Assembly (NCBI RefSeq): GCF_014646295.1
Contig: NZ_BMNE01000002.1
Coordinates: 436,595-500,594, forward strand
Source of the DNA: Nocardia rhizosphaerihabitans
GTDB lineage: Bacteria > Actinomycetota > Actinomycetes > Mycobacteriales > Mycobacteriaceae
Length of the DNA: 64,000 bases
Direction: 5' to 3'
Shown: positions 36,251 through 44,639 of the stretch, in pieces
Layout of the letters: each line of letters starts with the position of its first letter
Position numbering within the stretch: the stretch's first letter is position 1
Made by a program: the position numbers and the translations under genes
Notes under the pieces: generated by a model
Databases searched by the model: none
Seen by the model: only the letters and a program-made list of their open reading frames with translations
What the model was told of the DNA's origin: nothing

Positions 36251-37812
36251 GTGAACGTAAGGCGATCCGCAGGGCGCTGGTGAGCGTCTACGACAAGACC
36301 GGGCTCGTCGAGCTGGCCACCGGACTGCACGCCGCGGGCGTGGAGCTGGTGTCGACCGGTTCGACCGCGGGCAAGATCGCCGAGGCGGGCATTCCGGTCA
36401 CCAAGGTCGAGGACCTGACCGGTTTCCCGGAGACCCTCGACGGTCGCGTCAAGACGCTGCACCCCCGCGTGCACGCGGGCATCCTGGCCGACACCCGGCG
36501 CGCCGAGCACGTCGATCAGCTCGTGGAGCTCGGTGTCGAGGCGTTTCAGCTGGTCGTGGTGAACCTGTACCCGTTCACCCAGACCGTGGCCAGCGGCGCG
36601 AGCATCGACGAGTGCGTCGAGCAGATCGACATCGGCGGTCCGTCGATGGTGCGTGCCGCCGCCAAGAACCACCCGTCGGTCGGTGTGGTCGTCGATGTCA
36701 CCGACTACGACGACGTGCTCGCCGCGGTGAAGTCCGGCGGGTTCACCCTCGCCGAGCGGACCGCGCTGGCCGCCAAGGCCTTCCAGCACACCGCGAGCTA
36801 CGACGTGGCCGTCGCGAGCTGGATGGGCTCGGTCGCCGTGCCCGCCGTGCAGCCCGAGACCGAGCAGTTCCCCGGCTGGGTCGCCGGTTCGTGGGAGCGG
36901 TCCGCGGTGCTGCGCTACGGCGAGAACCCGCACCAGGCCGCCGCGCTGTACACCAGCAACGACGGCACCGTCGGCATCGCGCAGGCCGAGCAGTTGCACG
37001 GCAAGGAGATGTCGTACAACAACTACACCGACGGTGACGCCGCCTGGCGCGCCGCCTACGACTTCGACGAGCCCGCCGTCGCGGTGATCAAGCACGCCAA
37101 CCCGTGCGGCATCGCCGTCGGCGCCGACATCGCCGAGGCGCACCGCAAGGCCCACGCCACCGACCCGGTCAGCGCCTACGGCGGCGTGATCGCGGCCAAC
37201 CGCGAGGTCAGCGTCGAGATGGCCGAGCAGGTCGCCGAGATCTTCACCGAGGTGATCGTGGCCCCCGGCTACGCCCCCGGCGCGGTGGATGTGTTGCAGC
37301 GCAAGAAGAACGTGCGCGTGCTGGTCGCCGAGCCGCCGCGGCGCAAGGGCGTGGAGCTGCGCCCGATCAGCGGCGGTGCGCTGCTGCAGGACCGTGACAT
37401 CCTCGACGCCGCGGGCGACGACCCGGCCAACTGGACCCTCGCCGCGGGTGATCCGGCCGACGCCACCACCCTGGCCGACCTCGAATTCGCTTGGCGCGCT
37501 TGCCGTGCCGTGAAGTCGAACGCGATCCTGCTGGCCGACGACGGCGCCGCCGTCGGTGTCGGCATGGGTCAGGTCAACCGCGTCGACTCCTGCAAGCTCG
37601 CCGTCGAGCGCGCGGGGGAGCGGGCCAAGGGCTCCGTCGCCGCCTCCGACGCGTTCTTCCCGTTCTCCGACGGTCCGCAGATCCTGGTGGCCGCGGGCGT
37701 GCGCGCGATCGTCCACCCGGGTGGCTCGATCCGCGACAAGGACACCGTCGAGCTGTGCCGCGAAGCCGGGGTCACCCTGTACCTGACCGGAGCGCGCCAC
37801 TTCGCGCACTGA
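36247..37812 (+). CDS. purH: Bifunctional AICAR transformylase/IMP cyclohydrolase
   Basis: A 521-residue enzyme for the last two steps to IMP. The N-terminal IMP cyclohydrolase (MGS-like) domain has [17 protein letters not shown] and [13 protein letters not shown] sequence ([17 protein letters not shown]). The C-terminal transformylase has [13 protein letters not shown], the catalytic [11 protein letters not shown] and [13 protein letters not shown] at 36247 overlaps the purN stop, giving tight coupling of sequential formyl-transfer steps. A bidirectional terminator follows. Confidence 0.98.
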   Translation: MSERKAIRRALVSVYDKTGLVELATGLHAAGVELVSTGSTAGKIAEAGIPVTKVEDLTGFPETLDGRVKTLHPRVHAGILADTRRAEHVDQLVELGVEAFQLVVVNLYPFTQTVASGASIDECVEQIDIGGPSMVRAAAKNHPSVGVVVDVTDYDDVLAAVKSGGFTLAERTALAAKAFQHTASYDVAVASWMGSVAVPAVQPETEQFPGWVAGSWERSAVLRYGENPHQAAALYTSNDGTVGIAQAEQLHGKEMSYNNYTDGDAAWRAAYDFDEPAVAVIKHANPCGIAVGADIAEAHRKAHATDPVSAYGGVIAANREVSVEMAEQVAEIFTEVIVAPGYAPGAVDVLQRKKNVRVLVAEPPRRKGVELRPISGGALLQDRDILDAAGDDPANWTLAAGDPADATTLADLEFAWRACRAVKSNAILLADDGAAVGVGMGQVNRVDSCKLAVERAGERAKGSVAASDAFFPFSDGPQILVAAGVRAIVHPGGSIRDKDTVELCREAGVTLYLTGARHFAH

Positions 37813-37828
37813 GTCACGTCGAACCCGA

Positions 37829-37864
37829 ACGGGTGCCGCGCCGAATCCTCGGTGCGGCACCCGT
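37829..37864. terminator. Bidirectional terminator between purH and lipoprotein gene
   Basis: ACGGGTGCCGC (37829-37839) pairs with GCGGCACCCGT (37854-37864), followed by TTTTCG on the plus strand. It lies between two convergent genes, only 5 bases from the lipoprotein stop. Confidence 0.85.
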
Positions 37865-37869
37865 TTTCG

Positions 37870-38313
37870 TTATCCCACGTCGACGACCTGTCGGTTCCCC
37901 AGTGGCGATGTCAGGGTGATCTCCATGGTGCCGAAGACGGCGTTCATGGTGCACATCTTGCCGACGGCGTCGGCGCGAGTGCCTGAGCGCAGGGCGACCG
38001 AGACGGCGGTGTCGGACTCGGTGACGGTGGCGTCGACGCCGAAACACTCCGGGTTACCGGTCTGGAAGTTGACGCCGATCATGTTGTCGCCCAGGCGAGT
38101 CCAGGACGTGAAGGTCAGCGGATGGGGGTCGACGATGGTGGGATCGGGCGTGAAGCGGTGGCCGAGGCTCGCGTTGCCGTCCTCCGGGCGCGCGCTAGCA
38201 GTGGTCGTATTCGATTGGGGCGCAGCGTCATCGGAGCTCGAGCAGGCCGTGAGTGGGCTGAGCAGCGCGGCCATGGCGGCCGCGGCGGCGGTGAAACGCG
38301 ACGTCGTTCGCAT
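37870..38313 (-). CDS. Small secreted lipoprotein of unknown function
   Basis: A 147-residue protein with a short basic N-terminus, hydrophobic core AAAAAMAALLSPLTACSSS and a lipobox LTAC, predicting cleavage before Cys24 and lipid attachment. The mature part is a small beta-rich domain with two further Cys (PECFGVD and GKMCTMN) that may form a disulfide. No family could be named. It is divergent from the lectin-LysM gene and convergent with purH. Confidence 0.8.
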   Translation of the reverse strand: MRTTSRFTAAAAAMAALLSPLTACSSSDDAAPQSNTTTASARPEDGNASLGHRFTPDPTIVDPHPLTFTSWTRLGDNMIGVNFQTGNPECFGVDATVTESDTAVSVALRSGTRADAVGKMCTMNAVFGTMEITLTSPLGNRQVVDVG

Positions 38314-38528
38314 GTCGCGAGCCTAGTCGGCGCGGCGCACGCGCACGTGCGGGCGCGTGCGGCATTCTAAACGCGACAGTCCTCACAGTGAACTTTCCGC
38401 GAACCCTGCGCGTAACTCACCCATTTCGGCTCGGCGGGGACTACATTCGCTTGCGATGCGCCGCCGTGGCATACGGCGAGCATCGTTGAAGTTGGATGCT
38501 CTGCAACTGGATCTTCGAAAGGACGAAC

Positions 38529-39098
38529 GTGGGCGACACGCTGCGCGTAGGCGAAGAACTGGGACTGGGACAGTCCCTGACCGGCGGTGCGTACACCCTG
38601 GCTCTGCAGCCAGATGGCAACCTTGTGGTGACCGAGCCCGACGGCAACGTCGTGTGGGCCGCCCAGACTCATGGCCAGGACGTGCAGCGCGCGGCCCTGC
38701 AGGAGGACGGCAACTTCGTCCTCTACAAGGGTGACGGCTCGGCCGCCTGGTCGACCGAGACCAACGGCAAGAACGTCGAGAAGCTGGTCATCCAGCCCGA
38801 CCGCAACGTCGTGCTCTACGGCACCGACGGTTCGGTCGCGTGGGCAACGGCCACCAACACCGACAACCCGCTGCCCGCTCCGGCTCCCGAGCCGGAGCCG
38901 GTCGCCGCCGCCCCGATCGCCGAAGAGGTCCCGCCGCCGCCGGCCGCGCAGACCTACACGGTCGAGCCGGGCGACACCCTGTGGGCCATCTCCGAGCGCT
39001 TCTACGGCGACGGCAACCGCTACCACGAGATCGCCTCGGCCAGCGGCATCGACAACCCGGATCTGATCAACGCGGGCCAGGTTCTCACCATCCCGTGA
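38529..39098 (+). CDS. Mannose-binding (B-type) lectin domain fused to LysM
   Basis: A 189-residue two-domain protein. Residues about 1-115 are a bulb-type lectin with repeated QPDGNLVV/EDGNFVLY/QPDRNVVLYG strands, the QxDxNxVxY mannose-binding motif. The middle copy has E in place of Q and the third has R in place of the position-5 residue, so sugar binding is not certain at each site. After a Pro/Glu-rich linker, residues 140-189 form a LysM peptidoglycan-binding domain (YTVEPGDTLWAISERFYGDGNRYHEIASASG). There is no signal peptide. M. smegmatis encodes a similar lectin. GTG start follows AAAGGA. Confidence 0.88.
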   Translation: MGDTLRVGEELGLGQSLTGGAYTLALQPDGNLVVTEPDGNVVWAAQTHGQDVQRAALQEDGNFVLYKGDGSAAWSTETNGKNVEKLVIQPDRNVVLYGTDGSVAWATATNTDNPLPAPAPEPEPVAAAPIAEEVPPPPAAQTYTVEPGDTLWAISERFYGDGNRYHEIASASGIDNPDLINAGQVLTIP

Positions 39099-39131
39099 TG
39101 ACGTAAGTCGCAGCGTTCATCGCCTGCACAA

Positions 39132-39171
39132 CGAAAGTGGCCCCGAGGCAACAGCTTCGGGGCCACTTTCG
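39132..39171. terminator. Bidirectional terminator between lectin gene and rpsR
   Basis: CGAAAGTGGCCCCGA (39132-39146) and TCGGGGCCACTTTCG (39157-39171) form a perfect 15-bp stem; the AAAG/CTTT ends supply short T-runs on both strands. It lies between the convergent lectin and rpsR genes. Confidence 0.85.
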
Positions 39172-39179
39172 CGTGACGG

Positions 39180-39437
39180 CTACTTGGTGGTGGTGAAGGG
39201 CAGCAGCGCCATTTCGCGCGCGTTCTTCACCGCGACGGCGACCTGACGCTGCTGCTGCGGGGTCAGACCGGTGACGCGACGGCTGCGGATCTTGCCGCGG
39301 TCGGAGATAAAGGTGCGCAGCAGGTTGACGTCTTTGTAGTCGACGACTTCGATGCCCGCGGCGATCAGCGGGTTCTTCTTCGGCTTACGGCCCTGCTCGG
39401 CGCGTGCCTTCTTGGACGGTGCTCGCTTCACTGCCAT
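39180..39437 (-). CDS. rpsR: Zinc-independent 30S ribosomal protein S18 paralogue
   Basis: An 85-residue S18 with [27 protein letters not shown] and [13 protein letters not shown]. It has no cysteine, whereas the housekeeping zinc-binding S18 of mycobacteria has a CxxC near the N-terminus, so this is the C-minus (alternative) form. It is the last gene of the rpmB-rpmG-rpsN-rpsR operon. Such paralogues replace the zinc-binding version during zinc limitation and free ribosomal zinc. The M. tuberculosis counterpart is rpsR2 (Rv2055c). Confidence 0.95.
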   Translation of the reverse strand: MAVKRAPSKKARAEQGRKPKKNPLIAAGIEVVDYKDVNLLRTFISDRGKIRSRRVTGLTPQQQRQVAVAVKNAREMALLPFTTTK

Positions 39438-39469
39438 GCGATGTTCCTTCTCACGAGATCAGTGGGTGT

Positions 39470-39775
39470 CTACCAGCTCGATTTGTGGACCCCAGGGAGC
39501 TCGCCCCGGTGGGCCATCTCGCGCACACGAACACGGGAGAGGCCGAACTTCCGGAGATGGCCGCGTGGCCGGCCATCGGCTGCATCCCGATTGCGCAATC
39601 GTACCGGACTGGCATCGCGGGGCTGGTTGCGCAGTTCGGCTTGCGCGGCGGCGCGCTCGGCGTCACCGGTGCCAGGCTTGCGGATGAGCTCCTTGAGCTC
39701 GGCGCGCCGGGCCGCGTAGCGCTCGACGATCGCGCGGCGCTGTTCGTTGCGGGCGATCTTGGACTTCTTCGCCAT
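39470..39775 (-). CDS. rpsN: Zinc-independent 30S ribosomal protein S14 paralogue
   Basis: A 101-residue S14 of the long, zinc-free type: [20 protein letters not shown] and [45 protein letters not shown]. It has no cysteine, unlike the 61-residue zinc-finger S14. Its ATG shares one base with the rpmG stop (TGATG). It corresponds to rpsN2 (Rv2056c). Confidence 0.96.
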   Translation of the reverse strand: MAKKSKIARNEQRRAIVERYAARRAELKELIRKPGTGDAERAAAQAELRNQPRDASPVRLRNRDAADGRPRGHLRKFGLSRVRVREMAHRGELPGVHKSSW

Positions 39776-39945
39776 CAGCGCTCCTCGCGGAAGTCGACGT
39801 GCTTGCGCACGACGGGGTCGTATTTGCGGAGAACCAGCCGGTCGGGGTCGTTGCGGCGGTTCTTGCGGGTGACGTAGGTGAAGCCGGTCCCCGCGGTGGA
39901 CTTGAGTTTGACGATCGGCCGGATATCGGTCGATTTCGAGGCCAT
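39775..39945 (-). CDS. rpmG: Zinc-independent 50S ribosomal protein L33 paralogue
   Basis: A 56-residue L33, [21 protein letters not shown] then [31 protein letters not shown]. The two CxxC pairs of zinc-binding L33 are absent. ATG at 39945 is the start; it is 8 bases after rpmB. It corresponds to rpmG1 (Rv2057c). Confidence 0.96.
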   Translation of the reverse strand: MASKSTDIRPIVKLKSTAGTGFTYVTRKNRRNDPDRLVLRKYDPVVRKHVDFREER

Positions 39946-39953
39946 GGATGCTC

Positions 39954-40190
39954 CTAGATCTTGTCGCCACGGGCGCGGATACGGGCCACCACGGCCTCGA
40001 TCCCGTCCCGGTCGATGGTCTTGATGCCCTTGGCGGAGACCGTCAGCGTGATGCGGCGGCCCTCGCTGGGCAGGTAGTAGGTCTTGCGCTGGATGTTGGG
40101 GTTCCAGCGCCGGTTGGTGCGCCGGTGCGAGTGTGAGACGGCTTTTCCGAAGCCGGGCTTGCGACCGGTGACCTGGCAGTGGGCCGACAT
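39954..40190 (-). CDS. rpmB: Zinc-independent 50S ribosomal protein L28 paralogue
   Basis: A 78-residue L28: [34 protein letters not shown]. Only one Cys remains, so the four-Cys zinc site of C-plus L28 is missing. The ATG at 40190 is preceded by GGGAGG. It is the first gene of the minus-strand operon, 21 bases downstream of a Zur-box-like sequence. Confidence 0.96.
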   Translation of the reverse strand: MSAHCQVTGRKPGFGKAVSHSHRRTNRRWNPNIQRKTYYLPSEGRRITLTVSAKGIKTIDRDGIEAVVARIRARGDKI

Positions 40191-40210
40191 GCGACCTCCC
40201 TCCATGGGTA

Positions 40211-40226
40211 TGACAACCATTTTCGA
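40211..40226. promoter_or_regulatory. Zur-box-like operator, rpmB side
   Basis: TGACAACCATTTTCGA; its reverse complement contains GAAAATGGTTGTC, matching 11 of 13 bases of GAAAATCGTTATC in the second box 40 bases away. It resembles actinobacterial Zur sites (TGAAAATnATTTTCA type). It lies 21 bases before the rpmB start codon. Confidence 0.75.
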
Positions 40227-40265
40227 CAACAGGTATTCCGCACTGTACCGTTGCGGTAAAGTAAA

Positions 40266-40281
40266 TGAAAATCGTTATCGA
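40266..40281. promoter_or_regulatory. Zur-box-like operator, mrf side
   Basis: TGAAAATCGTTATCGA, an imperfect palindrome of the Zur type, 12 bases before the mrf start codon and overlapping the approach to its ribosome-binding site. With the first box it gives each divergent operon its own operator. Confidence 0.78.
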
Positions 40282-40293
40282 AAGGGGATCCGG

Positions 40294-41598
40294 GTGCTGG
40301 ACCAGTCCGACCGGAGAACGCCCGTCGTGCTGCTCGCCGGCTTCTCCGGACCTGCCATGACCGGCGTCGAGCGCATCGCGGCGACACTGAGCGAGGACGC
40401 GGGCACCGTCGTGGTGCACCACGACCTCGCCGAACTGCGCGAAGGCGTCGTCCGCCGCACGGTGCGCACCGCGGGCACCGTCACGACCACCGTGCTCGAG
40501 CTCGCGCACGGCTGTGTGTCGTGCACGCTGCGGGCCGACCTGCTGCCGATGCTGTGCACGCTCGCCGCCCGCGAGCATGTGCGCCGCATCGTGCTCGCGC
40601 TCGACCCGGCCATCGAGGCCGAGGCGCTGTGCCACGCGATCGACGCGGTCGAGGTGACCGGGGTGGCCGACCGGGTCGACGGGCCTGCGGGCCGGAATGT
40701 GCGGATCGAGGCCACGCTGACCTGCCTGGACGGGCAGCAGTGGCTCGCCGACGCCACGGGCGACGAGGCGCTGGCCGACCGCGGGCTCGCCGCGGCCGAC
40801 GACGAGCGGACCGTTGCCCAGGTGGCCGTCGGTCAGGTCGACTTCGCCGACGCGCTCGTGGTGCTGACCACCGGTGTCGACGCGCTCGACCGCGAGCGGC
40901 TGCACGCTGTGCTGACCAGGATGGCGCCCGCGGCGCCGGTGGCCTGGCTCGACGAACTCCCCGCCTTCGACGCCGTCGAGGTCGGCGCCCTGCTGACCAG
41001 GATTCCCGCCGACGGGCGTCGCGGCCGCATCTTCGACGCCCACGCGCCGCTGCTGCGCGGCCAGCCGCCGCTGACCACCGACTGCGGCGTCTCGCTCATC
41101 GAGTTCGCCGCGCGCAGGCCGTTCCATCCGGCTCGGCTGCACGAGGCGCTCGACGTGCTGTTCGACGGCGTGGTCACCGCGCGGGGCCGGATCTGGCTGG
41201 CCACCCAGCCGGATCAGGTGGTCTGGCTGGAGTCGGCGGGCGGTGGGCTGCGGGTCGGGGGTGCCGGTCGCTGGCTGGCGGCGATGAGTGCCGAGGAGCA
41301 GGCGGCCGCCGATCCGGACCGCAGGGCGATGGCCGCGCTGCGCTGGGACGAGCGCTTCGGTGACCGCGATGTGTCGCTGGTGATCCTGGCGCACGACGCC
41401 GACCCCGCCGAGATCCGCCATGCCCTGCACTGGGCGCTGGTGGAGGACGACGAGCTGCTGCTGGTCGACCGGGCGCCGGAGCGAGTCGCGTTGTGGGAGG
41501 ACCCCTTCGGCGACTGGCACGAAGACCCCTGCGCCGATTCCGCCGAGGCGTCGGCCGCGGCGAGCGAGCGCATCAACCCGAGAGGAGAAACAGCATGA
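40294..41598 (+). CDS. mrf: CobW/Mrf-like zinc-responsive ribosome-associated protein with degenerate P-loop
   Basis: A 434-residue CobW-superfamily protein resembling Rv0106 and the mycobacterial Mrf factor. The P-loop position reads GFSGPAMT, so the Walker Lys and second Gly are replaced and GTP hydrolysis is unlikely. [16 protein letters not shown] keeps the CxxC metal site that is CxCC in CobW chaperones. The C-terminal CobW_C domain ([47 protein letters not shown]) is complete. Mrf recruits the hibernation factor MPY to ribosomes under zinc starvation. GTG at 40294 follows AAGGGG. It is coupled to rpmE (ATGA). Confidence 0.85.
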   Translation: MLDQSDRRTPVVLLAGFSGPAMTGVERIAATLSEDAGTVVVHHDLAELREGVVRRTVRTAGTVTTTVLELAHGCVSCTLRADLLPMLCTLAAREHVRRIVLALDPAIEAEALCHAIDAVEVTGVADRVDGPAGRNVRIEATLTCLDGQQWLADATGDEALADRGLAAADDERTVAQVAVGQVDFADALVVLTTGVDALDRERLHAVLTRMAPAAPVAWLDELPAFDAVEVGALLTRIPADGRRGRIFDAHAPLLRGQPPLTTDCGVSLIEFAARRPFHPARLHEALDVLFDGVVTARGRIWLATQPDQVVWLESAGGGLRVGGAGRWLAAMSAEEQAAADPDRRAMAALRWDERFGDRDVSLVILAHDADPAEIRHALHWALVEDDELLLVDRAPERVALWEDPFGDWHEDPCADSAEASAAASERINPRGETA

Positions 41599-41861
41599 AA
41601 GCGGGCATCCACCCCGACTACCACCCCGTGGTGTTCGAGGATTCGAGCACGGGCAAGCGGTTCCTGACCCGGTCGACCTCGACCAGCGACCGCAGTGTCG
41701 AATGGACCGACGGCAAGACCTATCCGCTGCTGATGGTCGACGTCACCTCGGATTCGCATCCGTTCTGGACCGGCACCCATCGCAACCTCGACACCCAGGG
41801 CCGGGTGGAGAAGTTCGAGCGCAAATACGGGAAGCGCTCGCGCGCGGGCAAGGAGGGCTGA
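41595..41861 (+). CDS. rpmE2: Type B (zinc-independent) 50S ribosomal protein L31
   Basis: An 88-residue type B L31: [28 protein letters not shown] and [28 protein letters not shown]. It lacks the CxxC zinc site of type A. Its ATG overlaps the mrf stop, with GAGGAG upstream, and rpmF starts 3 bases after its stop. Confidence 0.97.
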   Translation: MKAGIHPDYHPVVFEDSSTGKRFLTRSTSTSDRSVEWTDGKTYPLLMVDVTSDSHPFWTGTHRNLDTQGRVEKFERKYGKRSRAGKEG

Positions 41862-41864
41862 CCA

Positions 41865-42038
41865 GTGGCTGTGCCGAAGCGCAGGATGTCGCGGTCCAAC
41901 ACCCGCAGCAGGCGTTCGCAGTGGAAGGCCGCTGTTCCACAGCTGGTCCCGGTCACCGTGGGCGGCGTCGAGTACCAGGTGCCGCGTCGTATTGTGGGAG
42001 CCGTGCGGAGAGGTTTGATCGATCCCTCGCGGATCTGA
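41865..42038 (+). CDS. rpmF: Zinc-independent 50S ribosomal protein L32
   Basis: A 57-residue L32 starting with [26 protein letters not shown], ending [13 protein letters not shown]. The four Cys of zinc-binding L32 are absent (the corresponding region reads [14 protein letters not shown]). GGAGG lies about 10 bases upstream. It completes the mrf-rpmE2-rpmF operon and is followed by a strong terminator. Confidence 0.95.
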   Translation: MAVPKRRMSRSNTRSRRSQWKAAVPQLVPVTVGGVEYQVPRRIVGAVRRGLIDPSRI

Positions 42039-42105
42039 GTCCGCCGCACATCGGAGTTCGAGAGCTGGTTCGGAGGGGACAACCCGGATCGGGGATCGGG
42101 CAACG

Positions 42106-42140
42106 ACAACGGCCTGCCGGTTTCCCCGGCAGGCCGTTGT
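42106..42140 (+). terminator. Strong intrinsic terminator of the zinc operon
   Basis: ACAACGGCCTGCCGG (42106-42120) pairs with CCGGCAGGCCGTTGT (42126-42140), a 15-bp stem with a 5-base loop, followed by GTTTTTCGCG. It may also stop the convergent small gene that ends at 42154. Confidence 0.9.
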
Positions 42141-42153
42141 GTTTTTCGCGGGT

Positions 42154-42378
42154 TCAGCCTTCGCGCTCGGCCAGCTCCACCAGGGCCGCGGCCAGCTGGA
42201 AGAACTTGTTGCTACCCAGGTCGGCGATGGACTTGATCTTCAGCGCGTCGAGCAGCTGCTTGTCGTGCGCCTCGGTGAGGCCGGCCAGGGCCGACGGCGG
42301 CGCGGCGAGGATTTCCTTCAGCGTCTTGTTCTCGAAATCCTTGTCGAGAACTTTGTCGAGCACCACGTTGACGGCCAT
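42154..42378 (-). CDS. Small helical protein of unknown function
   Basis: A 74-residue protein, MAVNVVLDKVLDKDFENKTL then KEILAAPPSALAGLTEAHDKQLLDAL and KSIADLGSNKFFQLAAALVELA. The DALKIKSIADLGSNKFFQ segment resembles a helix-hairpin-helix-like repeat found in small actinobacterial proteins. It has no Cys, signal or membrane segment. GAAGGAG precedes ATG. It converges on the zinc operon. I cannot assign a function. Confidence 0.7.
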   Translation of the reverse strand: MAVNVVLDKVLDKDFENKTLKEILAAPPSALAGLTEAHDKQLLDALKIKSIADLGSNKFFQLAAALVELAEREG

Positions 42379-42879
42379 GCGAACTCCTTCGAACGAACCT
42401 CGGATGTGCTGGGCGAGACGAATGCGCCCTAGCCGACGATAACCCGCTGGCGGGCGGTGTGGGGGTCGAACGCGCCGTCAGCGGCCTGTTCTTCGCCCCC
42501 TGCTGTCCAGGGGTCTTACTGGGCAGCGGTCATGCCTGCTCAGGGGCTCATGGAAGGGGCTACGGCAATCGCCCGGTTAACGGTGTGGCACAAGCCACTT
42601 GGCGCGGATGCGCCCGGAGGCTTGCTGGCCGATTGCCGGAACGGGCATTACCAACTTTTGGTTTGTTTTGTGGCACAAGAAAATTCCTGGACGACTGATG
42701 CGGAGTCCTTGGCGGGTATGTACTCTCGTGCGGGAGGGCGGGTTCTCCGGTGACGGAGAACCCGCTCATCGCCACTTCAGGGGTGGTTTTCGGGGCCGAT
42801 CCGCCTCGGTTGCCCGCATCCGGCGAACGGGGCGATCGCCCACAATAATTCAGACAAACCGGGCGTTAGCTGGTTGCGG
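42379..42879. other. Gene-poor region with strong hairpins
   Basis: About 500 bases without a convincing protein gene; short frames here lack family resemblance. Visible structure: CCCCTG-CTGTC-CAGGGG (42497-42513), an unusually T-rich patch (around 42652-42690) and the perfect hairpin at 42738-42765. Promoters for the small gene at 42378 and possibly an untranslated RNA may lie here. Confidence 0.5.
42738..42765. terminator. Perfect 11-bp hairpin
   Basis: GCGGGTTCTCC (42738-42748) pairs with GGAGAACCCGC (42755-42765) over GGTGAC. No T-run follows on either strand. It is 115 bases beyond the stop of the conservon-linked membrane gene and could terminate that minus-strand transcript, or a plus-strand small RNA. 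Confidence 0.55.
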
Positions 42880-43665
42880 TCACCGCGTACCGACCGGCTG
42901 CCGCTGCGGCTCGGGAGCCCGCACCGCGTCGCGCCGATCGGGCGCCACCAGCACCGCGGTGATCGGCACCGTCAAACCCAGCGCGCCGATCACGAACATC
43001 GGGTACACCAGATCGAACAGCTGCAGGCCGGTGGGCGTCCGGCTGCCCGGATCGAGCGTGAACTCGAGCGAGGCGACCGCCGTGTAGTACACCGCCGCGA
43101 CCCCGAGTGCGAACAGCAGGGACGCCACGACCCGCAATGCCACGATGCGGACCACCTGGGAGGCCCACAGCGTGGCCGTGCACAGCGCCATCGACAGCAG
43201 CACGGCGATCCCGATGAGGCCGAGCGACTCTTCGACCTGGCCCTGCACTTCGAGGGCGTCCAAGGTCAGATAGGTCGACAGACCGACGCTCAGTCCCGTC
43301 GTCAGCCCGCCGACGATCAGCCGGGGCAGCTGCGGAGTCCGCCCGCCGATCAGCAACCCGGCCAGCACGCCGACGACCGCGATGGCCAGCGACGCCGCGC
43401 CGAGCGCGACGTTGTACCGCATGATGCTGTCCTCGACCCGGATGCCGAGCAGCGCCACCGAATTCGCCAGCCACAGCCCGACCCCGCCGAGCGAGACCGC
43501 CGCCATCGTCAGCCAGACGAGCCGGAACCGCGCCGAGTACTTCGCATGCCGCACACAGGCGAACGCCACCAGCGCGCCGAGCGCCGACATGTCCAGCGCG
43601 AGCCAGGCGATGCCCGTGCCACGCCCGAACGTTTCGGCCCCCGTCGCGGCGAGCAGGTCAACCAC
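42880..43665 (-). CDS. Degenerate MHYT-like seven-TM membrane protein linked to conservon
   Basis: A 261-residue integral membrane protein with about seven segments. Its layout resembles MHYT sensor domains, with repeated motif-like positions (SIMRYNVAL, GLSTYLTLDAL, GVAAVYYTAVA), but the conserved His of MHYT is missing each time, so metal (copper) or gas sensing as proposed for MHYT is doubtful. The C-terminus is a short basic tail. Its start overlaps cvnD by 8 bases, so it is the fifth gene of the conservon transcript. Confidence 0.72.
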   Translation of the reverse strand: MVDLLAATGAETFGRGTGIAWLALDMSALGALVAFACVRHAKYSARFRLVWLTMAAVSLGGVGLWLANSVALLGIRVEDSIMRYNVALGAASLAIAVVGVLAGLLIGGRTPQLPRLIVGGLTTGLSVGLSTYLTLDALEVQGQVEESLGLIGIAVLLSMALCTATLWASQVVRIVALRVVASLLFALGVAAVYYTAVASLEFTLDPGSRTPTGLQLFDLVYPMFVIGALGLTVPITAVLVAPDRRDAVRAPEPQRQPVGTR

Positions 43666-44281
43666 GCCGGCCGGCCCCCTCGAACTGCTGCGGCTCCAGC
43701 TGGGCGATGGCGTATTCGGTTACCGCCGCCAGCGCCTGCCGCACCTCGACGGCATTGCGCGCGTCGATGTCGACGATCGGGATGCCCTCGCGCACCGAGA
43801 GCGCCTCGCGCAGTTCGGCGATCGGGAAGCGCGGGGCGTTCGGGAAGCGGTTGACCGCGATCAGGAACGGCAGGCCGCGCGCTTCGAAGAAGTCGACCGC
43901 GGCGAAACTGTCTTCCAGCCTGCGGGTATCGATCAGCACCACGGCGCCGATGGCGCCGCGGATGAGGTCGTCCCACATGAACCAGAACCGCTTCTGGCCC
44001 GGGGTGCCGAACAGGTACAGCACCAGGTTGCCCGGCAGCACGATGCGGCCGAAGTCCATGGCGACGGTGGTGGTCTCCTTCTCCGGCGTCTCGGCGAGAT
44101 CGTCGATCCCGTCGGAGAAGTGGGTCACCATCGCTTCGGTGCGCAGCGGAACGATCTCCGACACCGCACCGACGAATGTTGTCTTGCCTGCGCCGAATCC
44201 ACCGGCCACGACGATCTTGGTCGACGCGACCCGCTGATCGGGGTTCGGGGGGCGCATGCCCTCAGAGGCCACGGAGTCCAC
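43658..44281 (-). CDS. Conservon GTPase-like ATP/GTP-binding protein (CvnD)
   Basis: A 207-residue small GTPase-like protein with P-loop VVAGGFGAGKTTFVGAVSEI, switch-like TVAMDFGRI, GTPGQKRFW (G3) and NRF (in place of NKxD). This is the CvnD class that acts with CvnA-C at the membrane, in a system likened to eukaryotic G-protein complexes. GTG at 44281 has GAGAGGA upstream and overlaps cvnC by 20 bases. The ATG at 44257 is a weaker alternative. Confidence 0.92.
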   Translation of the reverse strand: MDSVASEGMRPPNPDQRVASTKIVVAGGFGAGKTTFVGAVSEIVPLRTEAMVTHFSDGIDDLAETPEKETTTVAMDFGRIVLPGNLVLYLFGTPGQKRFWFMWDDLIRGAIGAVVLIDTRRLEDSFAAVDFFEARGLPFLIAVNRFPNAPRFPIAELREALSVREGIPIVDIDARNAVEVRQALAAVTEYAIAQLEPQQFEGAGRRG

Positions 44282-44633
44282 GCAAAGTCCTCTCCATCAG
44301 TGATCGGCGTTCGTCGTAGCTCGCCTGCTCGGTCAGCGTCGAATGCACTCGAAGAATCCCGCCGACAACGAGATCGCCGATCATCACCCGGACCATACCC
44401 AGTGGGCGGCCAAGGTATGCAGCTATTTCTGCGACGGACAGTCTATGTGTGCCGAGACGCACTATTTCGGTGCGCAAATCCCCTGCGGGCCATTCCAGGT
44501 GCGCGGTATAGGAGACCGTTTCCACGACTGCCTCGAGTGGCAGCGAGATCGCGGGCTCGGTGCGGCCGGAGGTCAGGGCGTAGGGCCTGACCCGGGTCGT
44601 CGGCCGGTTTTCTGATCCGTACGGGCTCGACAT
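44262..44633 (-). CDS. Conservon DUF742 protein (CvnC)
   Basis: A 123-residue protein with the DUF742 winged-helix-like domain: VRPYALTSGRT, then LRTEIVRLGTHRLSVAEIAAYLGRPLGMVRVMIGDLVVGGIL. In Streptomyces conservons CvnC binds CvnD. It lies 6 bases downstream of cvnB. Confidence 0.92.
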   Translation of the reverse strand: MSSPYGSENRPTTRVRPYALTSGRTEPAISLPLEAVVETVSYTAHLEWPAGDLRTEIVRLGTHRLSVAEIAAYLGRPLGMVRVMIGDLVVGGILRVHSTLTEQASYDERRSLMERTLRGLRGL

Positions 44634-44639
44634 CTCACC

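Noticed and set aside
42457..42753. A 98-codon plus-strand frame in the gap before the MHYT-like gene
   Set aside because: No family resemblance, biased composition, and overlapping equally long alternative frames.
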